Positions 25,630-37,051 of a stretch of DNA of 64,000 bases are shown here, in pieces. Position numbers and translations under genes: made by a program. The number at the start of each line of letters is the position of its first letter. The stretch's first letter is position 1. The notes below the pieces were generated by a model. The model saw nothing but the letters and a program-made list of their open reading frames with translations. It was not told the DNA's origin and did no database searches. This DNA comes from Chondrosia reniformis (lineage: Eukaryota; Porifera; Demospongiae; Chondrillida; Chondrillidae), in NCBI GenBank assembly GCA_947172415.1, contig OX359200.1:4962501-5026500 (forward strand), given 5' to 3'.

Positions 25630-25707
25630 GACAAGAAGGATATGTATGTTTCTGAAAATGCATCCAACACGAAAAACCTCGAAGAAGATGACTCGAAGGT
25701 TAAACAG
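25630..25707 (+). CDS. 78-nt exon downstream of array 1
   Basis: Between acceptor TATTTGTAG and donor GTAATT the frame reads DKKDMYVSENASNTKNLEED and six more residues. It is 26 whole codons in phase 0, the same phase the 3-nt array cassettes would need. It is rich in K, D, E and N like the array codons. It could be the first ordinary exon after array 1, or belong to the gene ending at 28707. No domain recognised. Confidence 0.5.
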
Positions 25708-25839
25708 GTAATTTTTGTATGTGATACAGCTGAGCATACCTTAAAGGTACAATTGTATGCGTGTGAAAATTTATGCAAATTTGACCTCTGAACAAATTTA
25801 TGTGCTTTTTATTTATGCGTTTTTGTCTATCAAGATTAA

Positions 25840-26113
25840 GCAACATCTTTTATTACTGACTGACTGCCGCTACATTTCCATTCTCGGCAGCGTATCTCCC
25901 TATGGCAGCTCTCTGTTCAGCGATAAACACGGTGTAAGCCTTACGCTTTCTCGGCTGGTTTGTTGTCTGTGTTGTACCTCGCGTAGAACGGCTGCATTTG
26001 CTGACTGTGTCACGACATCTCCGAGCTGTGTTTCTTTGGCTGTTGGCAAAGAATTCGCAGGTTGGAAGTAACGAAACAAAGCCATCATTCACTGCACTAA
26101 CATACGTACATGT
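25840..26113 (-). pseudogene. Fragment of pogo/psq-type helix-turn-helix ORF, copy 1
   Basis: The minus strand reads RKRKAYTVFIAEQRAAIGRY then AAENGNVAAV, resembling the N-terminal HTH of pogo/Tigger-type transposases (EQRA-IGKYAAENG pattern). The upstream part (NDGFVSLLPTCEFFANSQRN) is shared with a second copy at 28102-28324. No catalytic domain remains. Low-complexity AT-rich sequence follows up to 27557, with possible SINE remnants near 26190-26340 and nothing coding that I can support. Confidence 0.45.
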
Positions 26114-27557
26114 CTTCAGTACAGTCGTACAGTCTTATTCAACATACACGTACGTATGTACATATGAACTGCTAATAATCACTAGAAGATATTAAGCCAA
26201 CCAACCCAGTGACAGAGGTCAAACATTGGTTCAGAGACTGTAGCCCTGTTAAATGACAACTAATGGTTGCCTTTCATGCAGTCATCCCAGATGTGAAAAT
26301 CATCAAATGAGCGAGCTGAAGGGCTCATCAGTGTGGTGATCATTTTTAGACATTTCCCTTTTTTCTTTCTCTGCGCACGATGTTTGTGTATAACTTCCTT
26401 TCAACTAGGTAAATAGTAATTATGTACATACATTTGTATAAGGAAGTACGTAGTTGCTCCTTTTAAACCTTATATTACCATTGTGCGTCTCCATTAATCG
26501 TTTTATTTTCCTTAGTCAAAGAAATAAGTAATCCAAGTTTTCAAGTGAAAAGCTGAACTGTACTGTAGAAACTTTATAAGTGCTTATACGTAGGACCATG
26601 AGTTACTTTAAATTCCAATTTAGATTGGGTTGTTTAATTGCTATTGCTTAGCTTTGTAGTATGCATAATTTGCAAGCTGTCTTAGATGTAATTAGTTAGA
26701 TCTTGTGCATGTGATGTATTCTTATCTTTGAGATGGTTCATCTTTAGTCCTTTTTTAAGCGTTCATGGATGCAGTTTGGTTTTTGTGATTTGAAATGCGA
26801 TCAACATTTCAACCCTGAGTAGGGCAGGAGATAGAAATATATATTATACGTATTAGACTATACGTATATGAAAGCCAAAGCAGTACGTCCACATTTACTG
26901 TATTATGGACATACATATACGTATATATATGCATGTATTATAGCTGGTTTCTGACTCAAATTGGCACATCTGTACATGTATTATAGTACTTTTCCCAACC
27001 TCCACTTTACATGCTAATTCCAATGTCAAGATACTGTCGACATATGCATACTGTACATGTATACATAGCTGAAGGCAGCTATGGTGAAACACCTCATGCA
27101 ATACATGGACAATCATCTATAATATAATGGAGCTAAGATATAATGTTTGTGCATACATTTTATTGATAATTATATAAAAGTGGGTCATGTGATCAACGTG
27201 TGCACGTGGGTGGTATTCTCAATCTCACCGGTACCATCTCACCAAGGTTGCACATGTATATACACTAGCCTCCATTGGCACATTAGGATGTTGATAAGCT
27301 ATAATGTATACGTAAATGATCATGTACATGACACATGTATGGAAATGACACTATTAATATTATTACTGTGTATGTCGAATATGTGATCATATACGTATGT
27401 AACACAATTATTCATCACTGAACTATGCAAATGGCTTCTTTAATGAATGGGCTTATGAAAAGCCACCAAAGGTTAATAAAGATCAAGTGTATAAAAGTCG
27501 CAGATTTGAGGTATACCGTATAATACACAGTTGAAGTACTTGGTAGAGTGATAGACC

Positions 27558-28148
27558 ATGGGAAGGGTGACCTTTCTTCTAGCTGGTGTTATAGCTTTGG
27601 TAGCAGTTAGCTCATGTGCGCCAGGTGAGTTGCTAATCGTTGACTACATTACCACCACTTGAATATTATGTGCATATAATTAACTACGTATAATGTAACA
27701 CACTGCAGTAAAAACTCAATGGTGGACTGGATATCATCCAAACTCGGGTACAGAGCAACAGTCAACCAACACTGATACACAGGACACATCCACTAATAAG
27801 GATACATCCACCAATACGGAGAATACAGCCAATGTAGAAGTAGCAGGAACAGCAAAGGGCAAGATTCACTGGTGGACAGGCTACAGGTCTGGGAGTGCCT
27901 CCTCTCAATCTACCTCATCCAACACTAAATCACTGGGGACATTGAATAACAAGGAGACTGCCAGCAATAATGAAGCTAATGTAGAAGATGCAGGTACAGC
28001 AAAGGGTAAGATTCACTGGTGGACAGGCTACAGGTCTGGGAGTGCCTCCTCTCAATCTGCCCCATCCAACACTAAGTCACAGAACACTGCCGGTTCTAAT
28101 ACGTATCTCCCTATGGCAGCTCTCTGTTCAGCGGTAAACACCGTGTAA
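27558..28148 (+). CDS. Secreted protein with WWTGY repeats
   Basis: Exon 1 (27558-27624) encodes MGRVTFLLAGVIALVAVSSC, a clear signal peptide; donor GTGAGT. Exon 2 (27709-28148) follows CACTGCAG in the matching phase; total 168 residues. After the signal it has three copies of WWTGY-(H/R), spaced by S/T/N-rich linkers; the second and third sit in a near-identical block beginning AGTAKGKIHWWTGYRSGS. The last 15 residues (TYLPMAALCSAVNTV) come from the inserted HTH fragment at 28102, so the native C-terminus was replaced. It is likely an extracellular low-complexity protein; function unknown. Confidence 0.75.
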
Positions 28149-28324
28149 GCCTTACGCTTTCTCGGCTGGTTTGTTGTCTGTGTTGTACCTAGCGTAGAAC
28201 GGCTGCATTTGCTGACTGTGTCACGACATATCCGAGCTGTGTTTCTTTGGCTGTTGGCAAAGAATTCGCAGGTTGGAAGTAACGAAAGAAAGTCATCATT
28301 CACTGCACTAACATACGTACATGT
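28102..28324 (-). repeat. Copy 2 of the HTH-fragment repeat
   Basis: Nearly identical to 25891-26113 from CGTATCTCCCTATGGCAGC to ACATACGTACATGT. The left end is truncated relative to copy 1, exactly where it joins the WWTGY gene, and it supplies that gene's stop codon. Confidence 0.8.
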
Positions 28325-28623
28325 GAAAATCACCCGCAAATTTGATCATGTACTTTTATGCCGTACTAATTTACTGCGAATAGAAATTTATGCACCTAGG
28401 AATTGCCTCACATTATTTGCATAAATAAAACTCACGCATACAATTGTCGCTTTACGGTATTCTCAAGTAATTCCGTGCATTCATGCACACTAGTATAGAT
28501 ATATTGAAATATGTTTGAACTGATTATATACATTAATAAAATGTTAAAATATTTATATAATATATACCACAAAATGAAGTTGTATGAAAGAAATTGATAC
28601 CTATTGCAATCTAAATATATTAG

Positions 28624-28707
28624 GAAGAACTTTATGAAGCAAGAAGGCAATTGAAAGAGATTCAGCAATCTGATGCACAGAGAGAGAACAAAACTAATAA
28701 AATATGA
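28624..28707 (+). CDS. Terminal exon, coiled-coil tail
   Basis: After acceptor ATATATTAG the frame reads EELYEARRQLKEIQQSDAQR then ENKTNKI-stop, phase 0, strongly helical. The 280 bp after its stop is homologous to the 280 bp after the DEATH-domain gene's stop at 53084, so this looks like the end of a paralog. Upstream exons are uncertain; the exon at 25630 is a candidate, with the WWTGY gene nested between. Confidence 0.55.
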   Translation, partial: EELYEARRQLKEIQQSDAQRENKTNKI

Positions 28708-28918
28708 TTTAGAAAGCTGTTTCTTTCTTAGCTTGTAACTAAGACTTAGGTACTTGTGGCAGTAGAAAATGCTTGACATTTAGTAAATAAATTTCAAACA
28801 TTAGCTTCAACTCAACCCTCTAGCTATGTAGTCGTACAGATGATTCAAAGGTTATCCCATAATAATGACGTAATAACAAGTAACCGACCAATCAAATCGC
28901 CAACCGTGTTGATTAAAA

Positions 28919-29704
28919 ATGGAGAGACTCTCGAGAAGAAGTAGGAACAATGCCTTTTCCGCTAAAGCCCTTCTGGACTTTACCAGTCTGTGAGTTAAAG
29001 AAATCATATACATGAAGCAATAATTGACTTCTTATATATTCTGTAAGATAACATAGTGTAGGTTTTAATTTTACATTTTATGTGCATAATCATAGAGTAC
29101 GATAGTATTCTATATTATGTCTGATGATCGTATACATGATATAATTATATACCTTTGTGTTACCCTTGTTCTGTCATGGTGCTATTGTTAAAGTATATAT
29201 ATATATACTCTATGTAGACTGAAAAAAGGTCTTAGAAAGGTAGAGTATATACTTAGCGGACAATAATAATACTCACAACTAAGATACCAACTAGAATGAG
29301 AATACCACTCCTCATCACTAGCACTGGGTAGCGTTCAAGTTAATACCAAGTGACCCAAGCTTTCGCTAGGGCTTGGTCTACAACCTAGCAACTCTACTTA
29401 CATGTACATTATCTAACGGTATACTGTACGTACATGGAAACACTTTTATTGTTAATATATTGTTAGGATAAGGTAAATATTAGTCGTATACTATCTTCGT
29501 CTCACCATCACGGCGGAACACAGTGAGCTCTGATCCCAACTTGTGGGTTAAGATACTGAAAGTACATATGTTACGCGCATTGCTTATCCTTTCCTCAGAA
29601 CGAAGGGAGCGGCTCACCATCTAAAAACGGTGTACGCCGCTCTGTCAGCCACCATGATCAGTGCTGGAGTAGGAGCCGTTCTGTATTTCTTTGTGCCTTT
29701 TGGC
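28919..29704 (+). CDS. Bax inhibitor-1-like gene, first two exons only
   Basis: Exon 1 (28919-28989) encodes MERLSRRSRNNAFSAKALLD-FTS, ending phase 2 at GTGAGT. Exon 2 (29599-29704) continues TKGAAHHLKTVYAALSATMI then SAGVGAVLYFFVPFG and ends phase 0 at GTAAGT. The HLK-VYA motif followed by a first membrane helix matches the start of TMBIM6/Bax inhibitor-1, an ER membrane protein that restrains cell death. The remaining membrane segments were not found, so the gene is either truncated or continues across very large insertions. TGACGTAA and CCAAT elements lie 30-60 bp upstream of the ATG. Confidence 0.7.
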
Positions 29705-30026
29705 GTAAGTTAAAGATTGATTGTATCTCCCGTGACTGTTGAATGAATGTACGGTACGTACAAAAAAAAGGTTTACATCGAACTTTGATCGACTTCCAAG
29801 ATTCTACGCTTTTAATACCATCAAACTATGACTAAACTATGAACATCTTACGATAAAATATCAAAGATTATTCGTGCAAGTTACCGACGCATTACGATCG
29901 AAATTCGCTCTCAATTTGTATTTGGCTTTGAAATTATTAACACTTCTCGAGTATTAATAGTTACCTACGTACTCAGCTAGTCTACCGAGGTGTGATATTG
30001 GGAGCAAGAAACCTTAAAGTTTGAAA
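29705..30026. other. Gap: intron-like sequence
   Basis: After the donor of the Bax inhibitor-1-like exon 2 there is AT-rich sequence with no supported coding exon before the BEN ORF. Confidence 0.5.
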
Positions 30027-30361
30027 ATGTTTTATTTAGTGTTTTGGGAGAAAGAGAAGAAGACGTCAATAGTTGAAGCAAAGGCAATTTTGGACGATAA
30101 TGCAAATGTAGGTGCATCAGTTGGAGTGAAGTGGGGGAGAAAAGTATTAATAGCAACAGTAGTCGGAAGGGGTTCAAGGAAGCAAATGAAGAAGTTGCAA
30201 GATAACTATATGGAAAATCAAGAGAATCTTGGAAAGGAAGAAGAAAAAGCCAATAGTAGGCCTCCTGCCCAAAAGAAGTCAAATGGTGCCCAGAAACCAT
30301 TGGAAGAGAGAAGCAATGTAGCTAGTGTCTTTCCCAAAAAAAGAAAGAATGCTAACCCTGG

Positions 30362-32984
30362 CAGGGCCGGCGCCTCCGGTGCAGCTGCTACGGCCATGGC
30401 CGCACCACTTTTTACACTTCAACTTAAAATTTTAAAATAGCTAGCTACTGTTGCCACAAGGCAGAATAGAATTACTAGACTATATTTTAATTGAAACGTG
30501 TAGTAACTATTCTACCATAAGTCATTAGTAGTGCACTTACGTACGCAGCCAATATATAGGTGCCTATTCCCTTAGGAAATCGAGAATCGACACACGTCGC
30601 GATTGAAGACAGCCATTTTGGTATGGACACGTATGGACGTTAAAATGGCCATTTCCGTTGCTGAAGTGCGCGATGTGCCTGACAAGCCTTTCCAGCCACG
30701 CCATCTATCATTCCCTCCCCGCTCCTTCGGAAAAACTACTCCAGTAAGTCGTTTTTTTTCAAGCATCGTGGTTTAATCGTTTTACTTGGATCCATTACGA
30801 TGTCGGACTCGATGGCGCTTTCTATTTCACCTGCTGCAAGGCGGTGAAGATGGGTAAAGTGAAACTTTCCGGTACAGCTGAGCCAGCTTTTCTAGTCAAT
30901 GGCTTCACGAACTGGAAAGATGCTACGAGAAACTTCACCAAGCATGAAACCTGCGATTTCCACCGATCAGCTGCTGCTGCCCTCACCAATCGAGTTGATA
31001 TTGGTGAAATGCTATCAAAGCAGTATGCAACTGAGAAGCGAGCGAATCGTGAATATCTTCTGAAAATCCTATCTTCCGTACGCTTTCTAGCTCGTCAAGG
31101 ATTACCCCTCAGAGGTGATATGGATGAAACTGACTCAAATTTCTACCAGCTCTTGATGCTTCGAGGGGAAAATAGTGATGGACCAGGACTCAAAGCATTT
31201 CTAGATAAGAAGCAGCTGAAGTACACCTCCCACGAGATACAGAATGAAATGCTAGCTACCATGGCCTTGCAAGTCCTGCGTGATGTTGCAAAAAATCTAC
31301 AGTCATCATCATATTTTTGCATTATGATCGACGAAACCACTGATGCAAGCAACGTCGAACAAGTCGTACTTGTATTTCGATGGGTCGATGATGACTTGGC
31401 TGTCCACGAGGAGTTCATTGGACTTTATCAAAGCGACTCTATTGATGCTAAATCTCTGGTGGCGATCATCAGAGACACTTTACTTCGTATGAATCTTAAG
31501 ATCGAAAACTGTCGTGGGCAGTGCTATGATGGAGCAAGTAGTATGAGTGGTACCAAAGGTGGTATGGCTAAGCTAATTAGTGATGGTGAGCCTCGTGCAG
31601 TTTACACCCACTGTTATGGGCACGCATTGAATCTTTCTGTGGGTGACACAGTCAAGCAATGCAGAGTCATGCGATCTGCATTGGGCACTGTGTATGAAAT
31701 CTCAAAGTTAATTAAGAAATCGCCAAAAAGGGATGCCTCCTTTCAGAAACTTAAGCAGGAACTTGCCCCAGACACACCTGGCTTTCGTGTAATTTGTCCA
31801 ACAAGATGGACAGTACGTGCAGCGTCATTGCAGAGTGTGCTGGACAATTATGAGGTACTTCTTGGCGTTTGGACAGAATCACAGGAAGGACACCTGGACA
31901 GTGAGATTAGAGCTAGGGTGATTGGGGTTGAAGCACAAATGCACACATTCGACTTCTTGTTTGGGGTAGCATTGGGTTCACTGATACTGCGACACAATGA
32001 CAACCTCAGCAAGTCGCTACAGCATGAGCACATGTCAGCTGCAGAGGGCCAAGAGCTGGTGAAACTGACACATGAAGTTCTCAAATCTCTCCGCCAGCCA
32101 GAGCAGTTCCAGCTATTTTACCAACAGGTAATAAGACATCAGGAAAAGCTTAACATTTCACCTCCTACTCTATCCCGTAAGCGACGAGCACCAAGGCATC
32201 TGGAAGCTGGGTCTGCAGATAGTGATGGCCACTTCCACACATCACCTGAAGACCACTACCGGCAGATCTATTATGAGGCACTTGATTTAGTCATCTCAAG
32301 TATTACTGCTAGATTTGATCAGCCAGGCTATCAAGTCTACAGGAATGTGCAAGACCTTATACTAAAGGCCTGCAGTGGTCGTCCGTATGACCCAGAACTA
32401 TAGAGTATGTCTGCACCTTTTACAAGGATGACGTGAACATGTTGAAACTTCAAGCACAGCTTCCTCTGCTGAAGCCACTGATTACTGAGGGAAAGACTGA
32501 GCTGACTATTGGTGCCATAACTCAGCAACTTGCAGGCCTTTCCAAAGCACAGCAGGTGGCATTCTCTGAAGTGTGGGTTCTATTCAAGCTACTCTTAGTG
32601 ATGCCCGCAACAAATGCAACTTCAGAACGTTCTTTTTCAGCTCTACGCAGAGTGAAAACATACCTTCGGTCTACTATGACTCAGATGCGTCTTAACAACT
32701 TGATGGTTCTGCATGTTCATAAAGATAAAACTGATGCTTTAGATTTAACCAGCATAGGGAAAGAATTTGTTGCACTTAAAGATACCAGAGTTAGATTGTT
32801 TGGACAATTTTAACTATATATTATATTTTATTGTATACCAAGTACTGCCAACTTCAGTGTATCAGTTAAATTTTTTTGGCATTTATATTATTATAATATA
32901 ATATATATTATATAATGAATTCATGCATATATTATATGCATGAATTCAGGCCGTACCACTCTAATTTTGCTTGCTCCGGGCCTG
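30362..32984 (+). mobile_element. hAT transposon, 2.6 kb
   Basis: Tips CAGGGCCGGCGCC and CAGGCCCGGAGC (reverse complement of the right end). CCTGG lies on both sides (30357-30361 and 32985-32989), shorter than the usual 8-bp hAT duplication, so the outer bases may have mutated. It carries a transposase frame in the same orientation as the BEN ORF it interrupts. Confidence 0.8.
30633..32813 (+). pseudogene. hAT transposase, TTF zinc finger and DUF4371 type
   Basis: Three frames must be combined. 30633-30750 gives VRDVPDKPFQPRHLSFPPRS. After a slip in a run of eight T near 30752 come QASWFNRFTWIHYD and the zinc-finger region with FTCC and TNWKDATRNFTKHE. The long part to 32403 has IDETTD (a catalytic Asp region) and CPTRW. 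A second slip near 32400 joins to a segment with ATSERSFSALRRVKTYLRST, the hAT dimerisation signature. About 720 residues in all, as expected for the family. Two frameshifts make it inactive unless they are assembly errors. Confidence 0.85.
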
Positions 32985-33854
32985 CCTGGTAAAGAGCCAA
33001 AAAAATCCAAGAAGAAACAAGCTACAATTTTAATTGTTACTTCACCAGATAAGCAAGATAAGAACCTTCTACCCAAACCACAAGAAAAGGAAGAAGAATT
33101 GGTGACTGAAACTGAGGAAGAAGCAGAAGATACAGAGTTAGAGGAAATGGCCCAAATAATGCATGAAGAAAAAGAGGAAAATCATCATAGGGAGACACCT
33201 GAAATTTAACTGGAAGATGATTCATCCAGATATGAGAAATTCAATGTATTTACAACTAGAATGGAATCCATAGAAAGGAGTGTGACTGACCAACTGGTTA
33301 TGTTACAGGTTGCAAACACCATTCAAGCTAAAAAAATTGAGGAATTGCTCAGTAGAAATGAAGTCCAGGATAGAAAACTGAAGCAACTTGAATCTGATGT
33401 TGAAGCTCTTAAGAAAGAAAAGTCCATATTCAGCCCAGTTCCATTTTCCGACTCTCTCCTCAATGTCTCAAATTCTACAGTTGATCGAGTTGGACCCATC
33501 AGTGATCTGTTGCCATGCACTCCAACTGCTATAGATAATTGCCAACCTCAAGCATTAACTTTTTTCAAAGCAGCAACACAAAGGCAAATCAGTCGCAAGG
33601 AGATAGAGATAAAAACTCCTTCAGGAGACTCAGATGTAAGGCAGCCACCTGAGCTCAAGTCTCCAAATGCTGTCATAGAAGATAACATCCTGCTATTGAA
33701 GTCTACAACCAAAGCTGGACGCTTGGCAGTAAAATTAGCCAGAGAAAGCTTTTTTGGGACAGAAATGATGAAGAGCAGTACAGCTGCTACTCTGCCTAAA
33801 GACAAAATAAAGGCTATAAAGCAAATCATTTACAAGGAGTACAACTTTGAGTAA

Positions 33855-34373
33855 CCCATGGATTTTGAGCCACTATGGCAGAAATGTTCCGTTGCTATTG
33901 GCAAGGCCTGTCAGATCTTGAGATTTACAAAGTTTGCTATGCCATCCGAAGTATAAGCTGACTTGTACATTGGTCTGAGTTAACTCTTCATGCTGCATGC
34001 ATCAGAGTACCATTTGTTCCTATAGTAAATACGTATGACTTGAACTTGTTATTTTTACTTTATGTACTTATATGAACATTGACTAATTTATCCTTATGGA
34101 CGTTTTTGACATGACTTTATATGTATGATACTATTGAGCTTGAGCATGTCAATTAATAATGACAGTCTTAATACATAACAGTTTTTCTAGCCTGTGATAA
34201 GTGAAACTTTGTGTATTAAGATGTTATTATTCAACCTCAACGATATTCAACTTTAGTATCAAGTAATTTAGTTGATAATAGCTGCAAAGTGTATATTAAA
34301 ATATAACTTCAAATTAAATTAATATATGAGTTTCAAATACAAATATAATTCTATGATACATAAAAGATTGATG
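33855..34373. other. Gap: AT-rich, no gene seen
   Basis: 3' flank of the BEN ORF up to the Tc1-type pseudogene. No splice-flanked exon or repeat was recognised. Confidence 0.5.
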
Positions 34374-35525
34374 TTAGTAACCAGTTGGGCCGCCATTGTT
34401 CTCTATTATTTTTGGTAATACTTTCTTAAGATGATTAATGTATCTTGTGCACTTGGCTTTGTCAACAGTATCCCAAAAAGCTACAATTCCTTGAACAAGT
34501 TCTTCTTTGGTTCTTGGTTTTACTACTCTCCTTATGTATTCTTTCAGTTCATGCCACATGTTCTCAATGGGATTTGCATCTGGAGACTCTGCTGGAGTGG
34601 GCCACCAGTTTATTCCTCTTTCCACATAGAATTTTCTTGCAAAAGCTGATGTATGCTTCGGGTCATTATCTTGTATAAAACGATGACCATCAGGAAACAA
34701 TTCTTTAATCATTGGCAACAAGGTCTTTTCCAGGATGTTGACATAGGTAGGTGCATCCATACAGCCATCAAAAATACATATCCCTGAACGCCCCTTCTTG
34801 CTTATTGCTGCCCAGACATGCACCTTTACTGGGTGTTTTGGTCTAGGTTTGTATCTTGGCTTTTGGCCAGTTTTTGAACAACAGAATCTCCTGTGATTTT
34901 CAAGCTGCACAGTTGTTTCATCAGAATAGATGCAATCTTCAAAGGAATCTTCTATATTCTTCTTTGCCCAATCCAGCCTCTTCAATTTATTTGCTTCTCT
35001 TATTGTTTGACAATAGGCAGCTCCGCGATGGCTCCATCCAAGCTCACTTCGACATTTGAGTATTGTCATTCAACACAGTTTTTGTCCAATTTCACCCTGT
35101 AGTTTTTGTTGTAACTCTTTAAGGAACACAATCTGATATAAACCGTTAAAATATTTTTTATCAGATTTTTAAATGTTCAGATTCTATTCTCTGCGCATCA
35201 TTTGCTCTGGGTCCAAAATGTCTTTAAAGATTTAGTCATCTTGTATGTTTCTTTTAAGAGTATAAGACAGCTCAGAAATTTGTAGTTTAATCTTACTGAA
35301 TAAATAGTAAGTACATAAAATGATAAAATATGTTAAATAAGAAGTGTGTTTGATAAATTAGATTAAAAAAAGGTTTACTTCTAGTCTATACTGTCCCTAT
35401 CCTACTTTATTCTTCTATTTCTTCTACTTCTTCGACTACTTCTTTATTTTTTAGGGGCTGCCACAGGCAGCCCCTTATATTGTTTTCATTTGCCGATTAC
35501 GTTGTATGGCTTCATGTTACGGAAA

Positions 35526-35680
35526 GATATATATATATATATATATATATCTATATATATAATACGGGTTGATACGCAACTATTATAACACTTTATTTAT
35601 ACGTCGATATATATTTAATACAGGTTCATATATACGCAACTATTATAATACTTTATAATACTTAATTTATACATCAATAC
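35526..35680. repeat. TA microsatellite and short AT-rich tandem repeat
   Basis: (TA)n at about 35528-35560, then two imperfect copies of a motif containing ACGCAACTATTATAA, in the left terminal noncoding part of the 15.5-kb element. Confidence 0.6.
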
Positions 35681-35768
35681 ATCGTTTTGCAAATGGCGGC
35701 GTTTAGGAAGCTTTAGTTAACGAAGCTTTTCTGTCGCTATTTATAATGTTCAGGACACTTAAGCGTCC

Positions 35769-36429
35769 TCAATCGTTAGTATTACGAATATATATATTAA
35801 ATGCCAACGATACGGCCAAGTAGTTCGAGTTAATTCGGGGGGCGGCAGCCCCACGAGTTTTTAAACTCGAAATACTTGTTTTATCTTCATCTAAAAGATA
35901 CAAATACTCGGCAAGACTTCCGGTGGCTGTTGCCCCAATATCTGGGTCTTGGTAAAACACGATCCCATCTCTTCCCCCCCTCAGACAAGAAACGGCAAAT
36001 TGACCTAAAGTTGGAGAAAGTACAAATTTGCACATGTGTATACATATATACGTATTACTCAATGTGCAAATTTGCACTTGTAATTAATCAATTAGTAAAC
36101 AGCATACAAATTTGCACAAGTGCTTGATGAAGCCATATATTTTCATAATTGAATAATTGACTCAAGCCATAAAAGATGATTATACTGCAACATAATTACA
36201 TAATTCTTACCATTTGTGGCATCCCCTGTCATGTTGATAACAGTGTTGCCGACAAAAGAAAAGGTGTCCAATATCTTGAACAGCAACTCTTCTTGAGTTG
36301 CGTGGTCCAAGACATTGGACACCTCTCCCCTAATGTGCTGTGGACTTATCTTTCCATTTTGGGCCCAATGGCCAACAGTGATCAGTCTCAGAGCTTGCGA
36401 CATCGTCAAGCCTGCTGACAGATTGCTGG
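35769..36429 (-). CDS. Alternative 3' exons, methyltransferase-like C-terminus
   Basis: Exon A 36429-36211 (TVGHWAQNGKISPQHIRGEV, then DTFSFVGNTVINMTGDATNG) is flanked by ATTATTGTACAG and GTAAGAA. Exon B 36004-35769 follows TCTCCAACTTTAG in the correct phase and reads QFAVSCLRGGRDGIVFYQDP. The order FSFVGNTVINMTGDATNG then GRDGIVF resembles motif I and the following strand of an amino-methyltransferase (glycine-rich loop, then an acidic residue). Both exons accept the phase-1 donor of the upstream exon ending at 37677, so they would extend the ParB-like protein to 766 residues. The methyltransferase call is tentative. Confidence 0.5.
36023..36120. promoter_or_regulatory. Left cluster of CAAATTTGCAC motifs
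   Basis: CAAATTTGCAC occurs three times (near 36027, 36066, 36107), some as the full palindrome GTGCAAATTTGCAC. The same motif makes up the right cluster at 49783-50010. Lying about 0.9 kb and 0.7-0.9 kb from the two ends of the 15.5-kb element, they may be binding sites for its proteins. The first motif falls just beyond the acceptor of exon B. Confidence 0.45.
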
Positions 36430-37051
36430 CTGTACAATAATGTAAGCAAAAGTACAACTTTTCATATAGCAAAATATCAAGACAACATGCAGGATTAATA
36501 GATGCAACTTCTGTCAATTTGATTAATAGCCAAATTTAGGTAGCTAGATCCAACATTGGACAACATTGACTTAAAATGTAAGTCATTTTTAACAATAATG
36601 GCCTAAATATATATATATTAAACACTAATTAAAGTTATGAGAGGCTTATTTTCATTTTCACATTCTTTAATGCTTATGATGTAAGAATATATATTTCTGT
36701 CTAGCTGTGTCGAAAAAATGATGTTCCAAAGCGCTAGTAACTTTCCCTTTGGGAAGAGTTTCCTTCGACAAAAATTTCAAACCAAAACGGATATATGAAT
36801 GAATACCACTATAGTGTCCTTTGAATACTTAACATTTGTGTTTCATAGCCTATTGCCCTTTATATTAAAGGAGATATAACAAAAAAGCAGTAAGATAATT
36901 TCTGGAAACGTCATCGCCATTTTACATTAAAAATAAAAATGGCTACCGTAACAGTATAAGGTACAGTGCTGGAATTGAAATAGTTTAAAGTGTTTTTCAT
37001 AGTGATTAAGTTAGTTTGAGTATTGTCATCTCTTGTATAGGATGGTCATTG

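Larger units (their letters stand above)
30027..33854 (+). pseudogene. BEN-domain ORF split by a hAT element
   Basis: The left part 30027-30361 reads MFYLVFWEKEKKTSIVEAKA, then VGASVGVKWGRKVLIATVVG, then a basic linker. The right part resumes at 32990 in the same frame (…NPG joined to KEPKKS), through an acidic stretch, a coiled coil (33290-33420) and a C-terminal segment KAGRLAVKLARESFFGTEMM with a following KIKAIKQII, which fits a BEN DNA-binding domain. Without the insertion the frame is 1200 nt with one in-frame TAA at 33207-33209. No introns are apparent, which suggests a retrocopy or a transposon-associated BEN gene. Confidence 0.6.
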
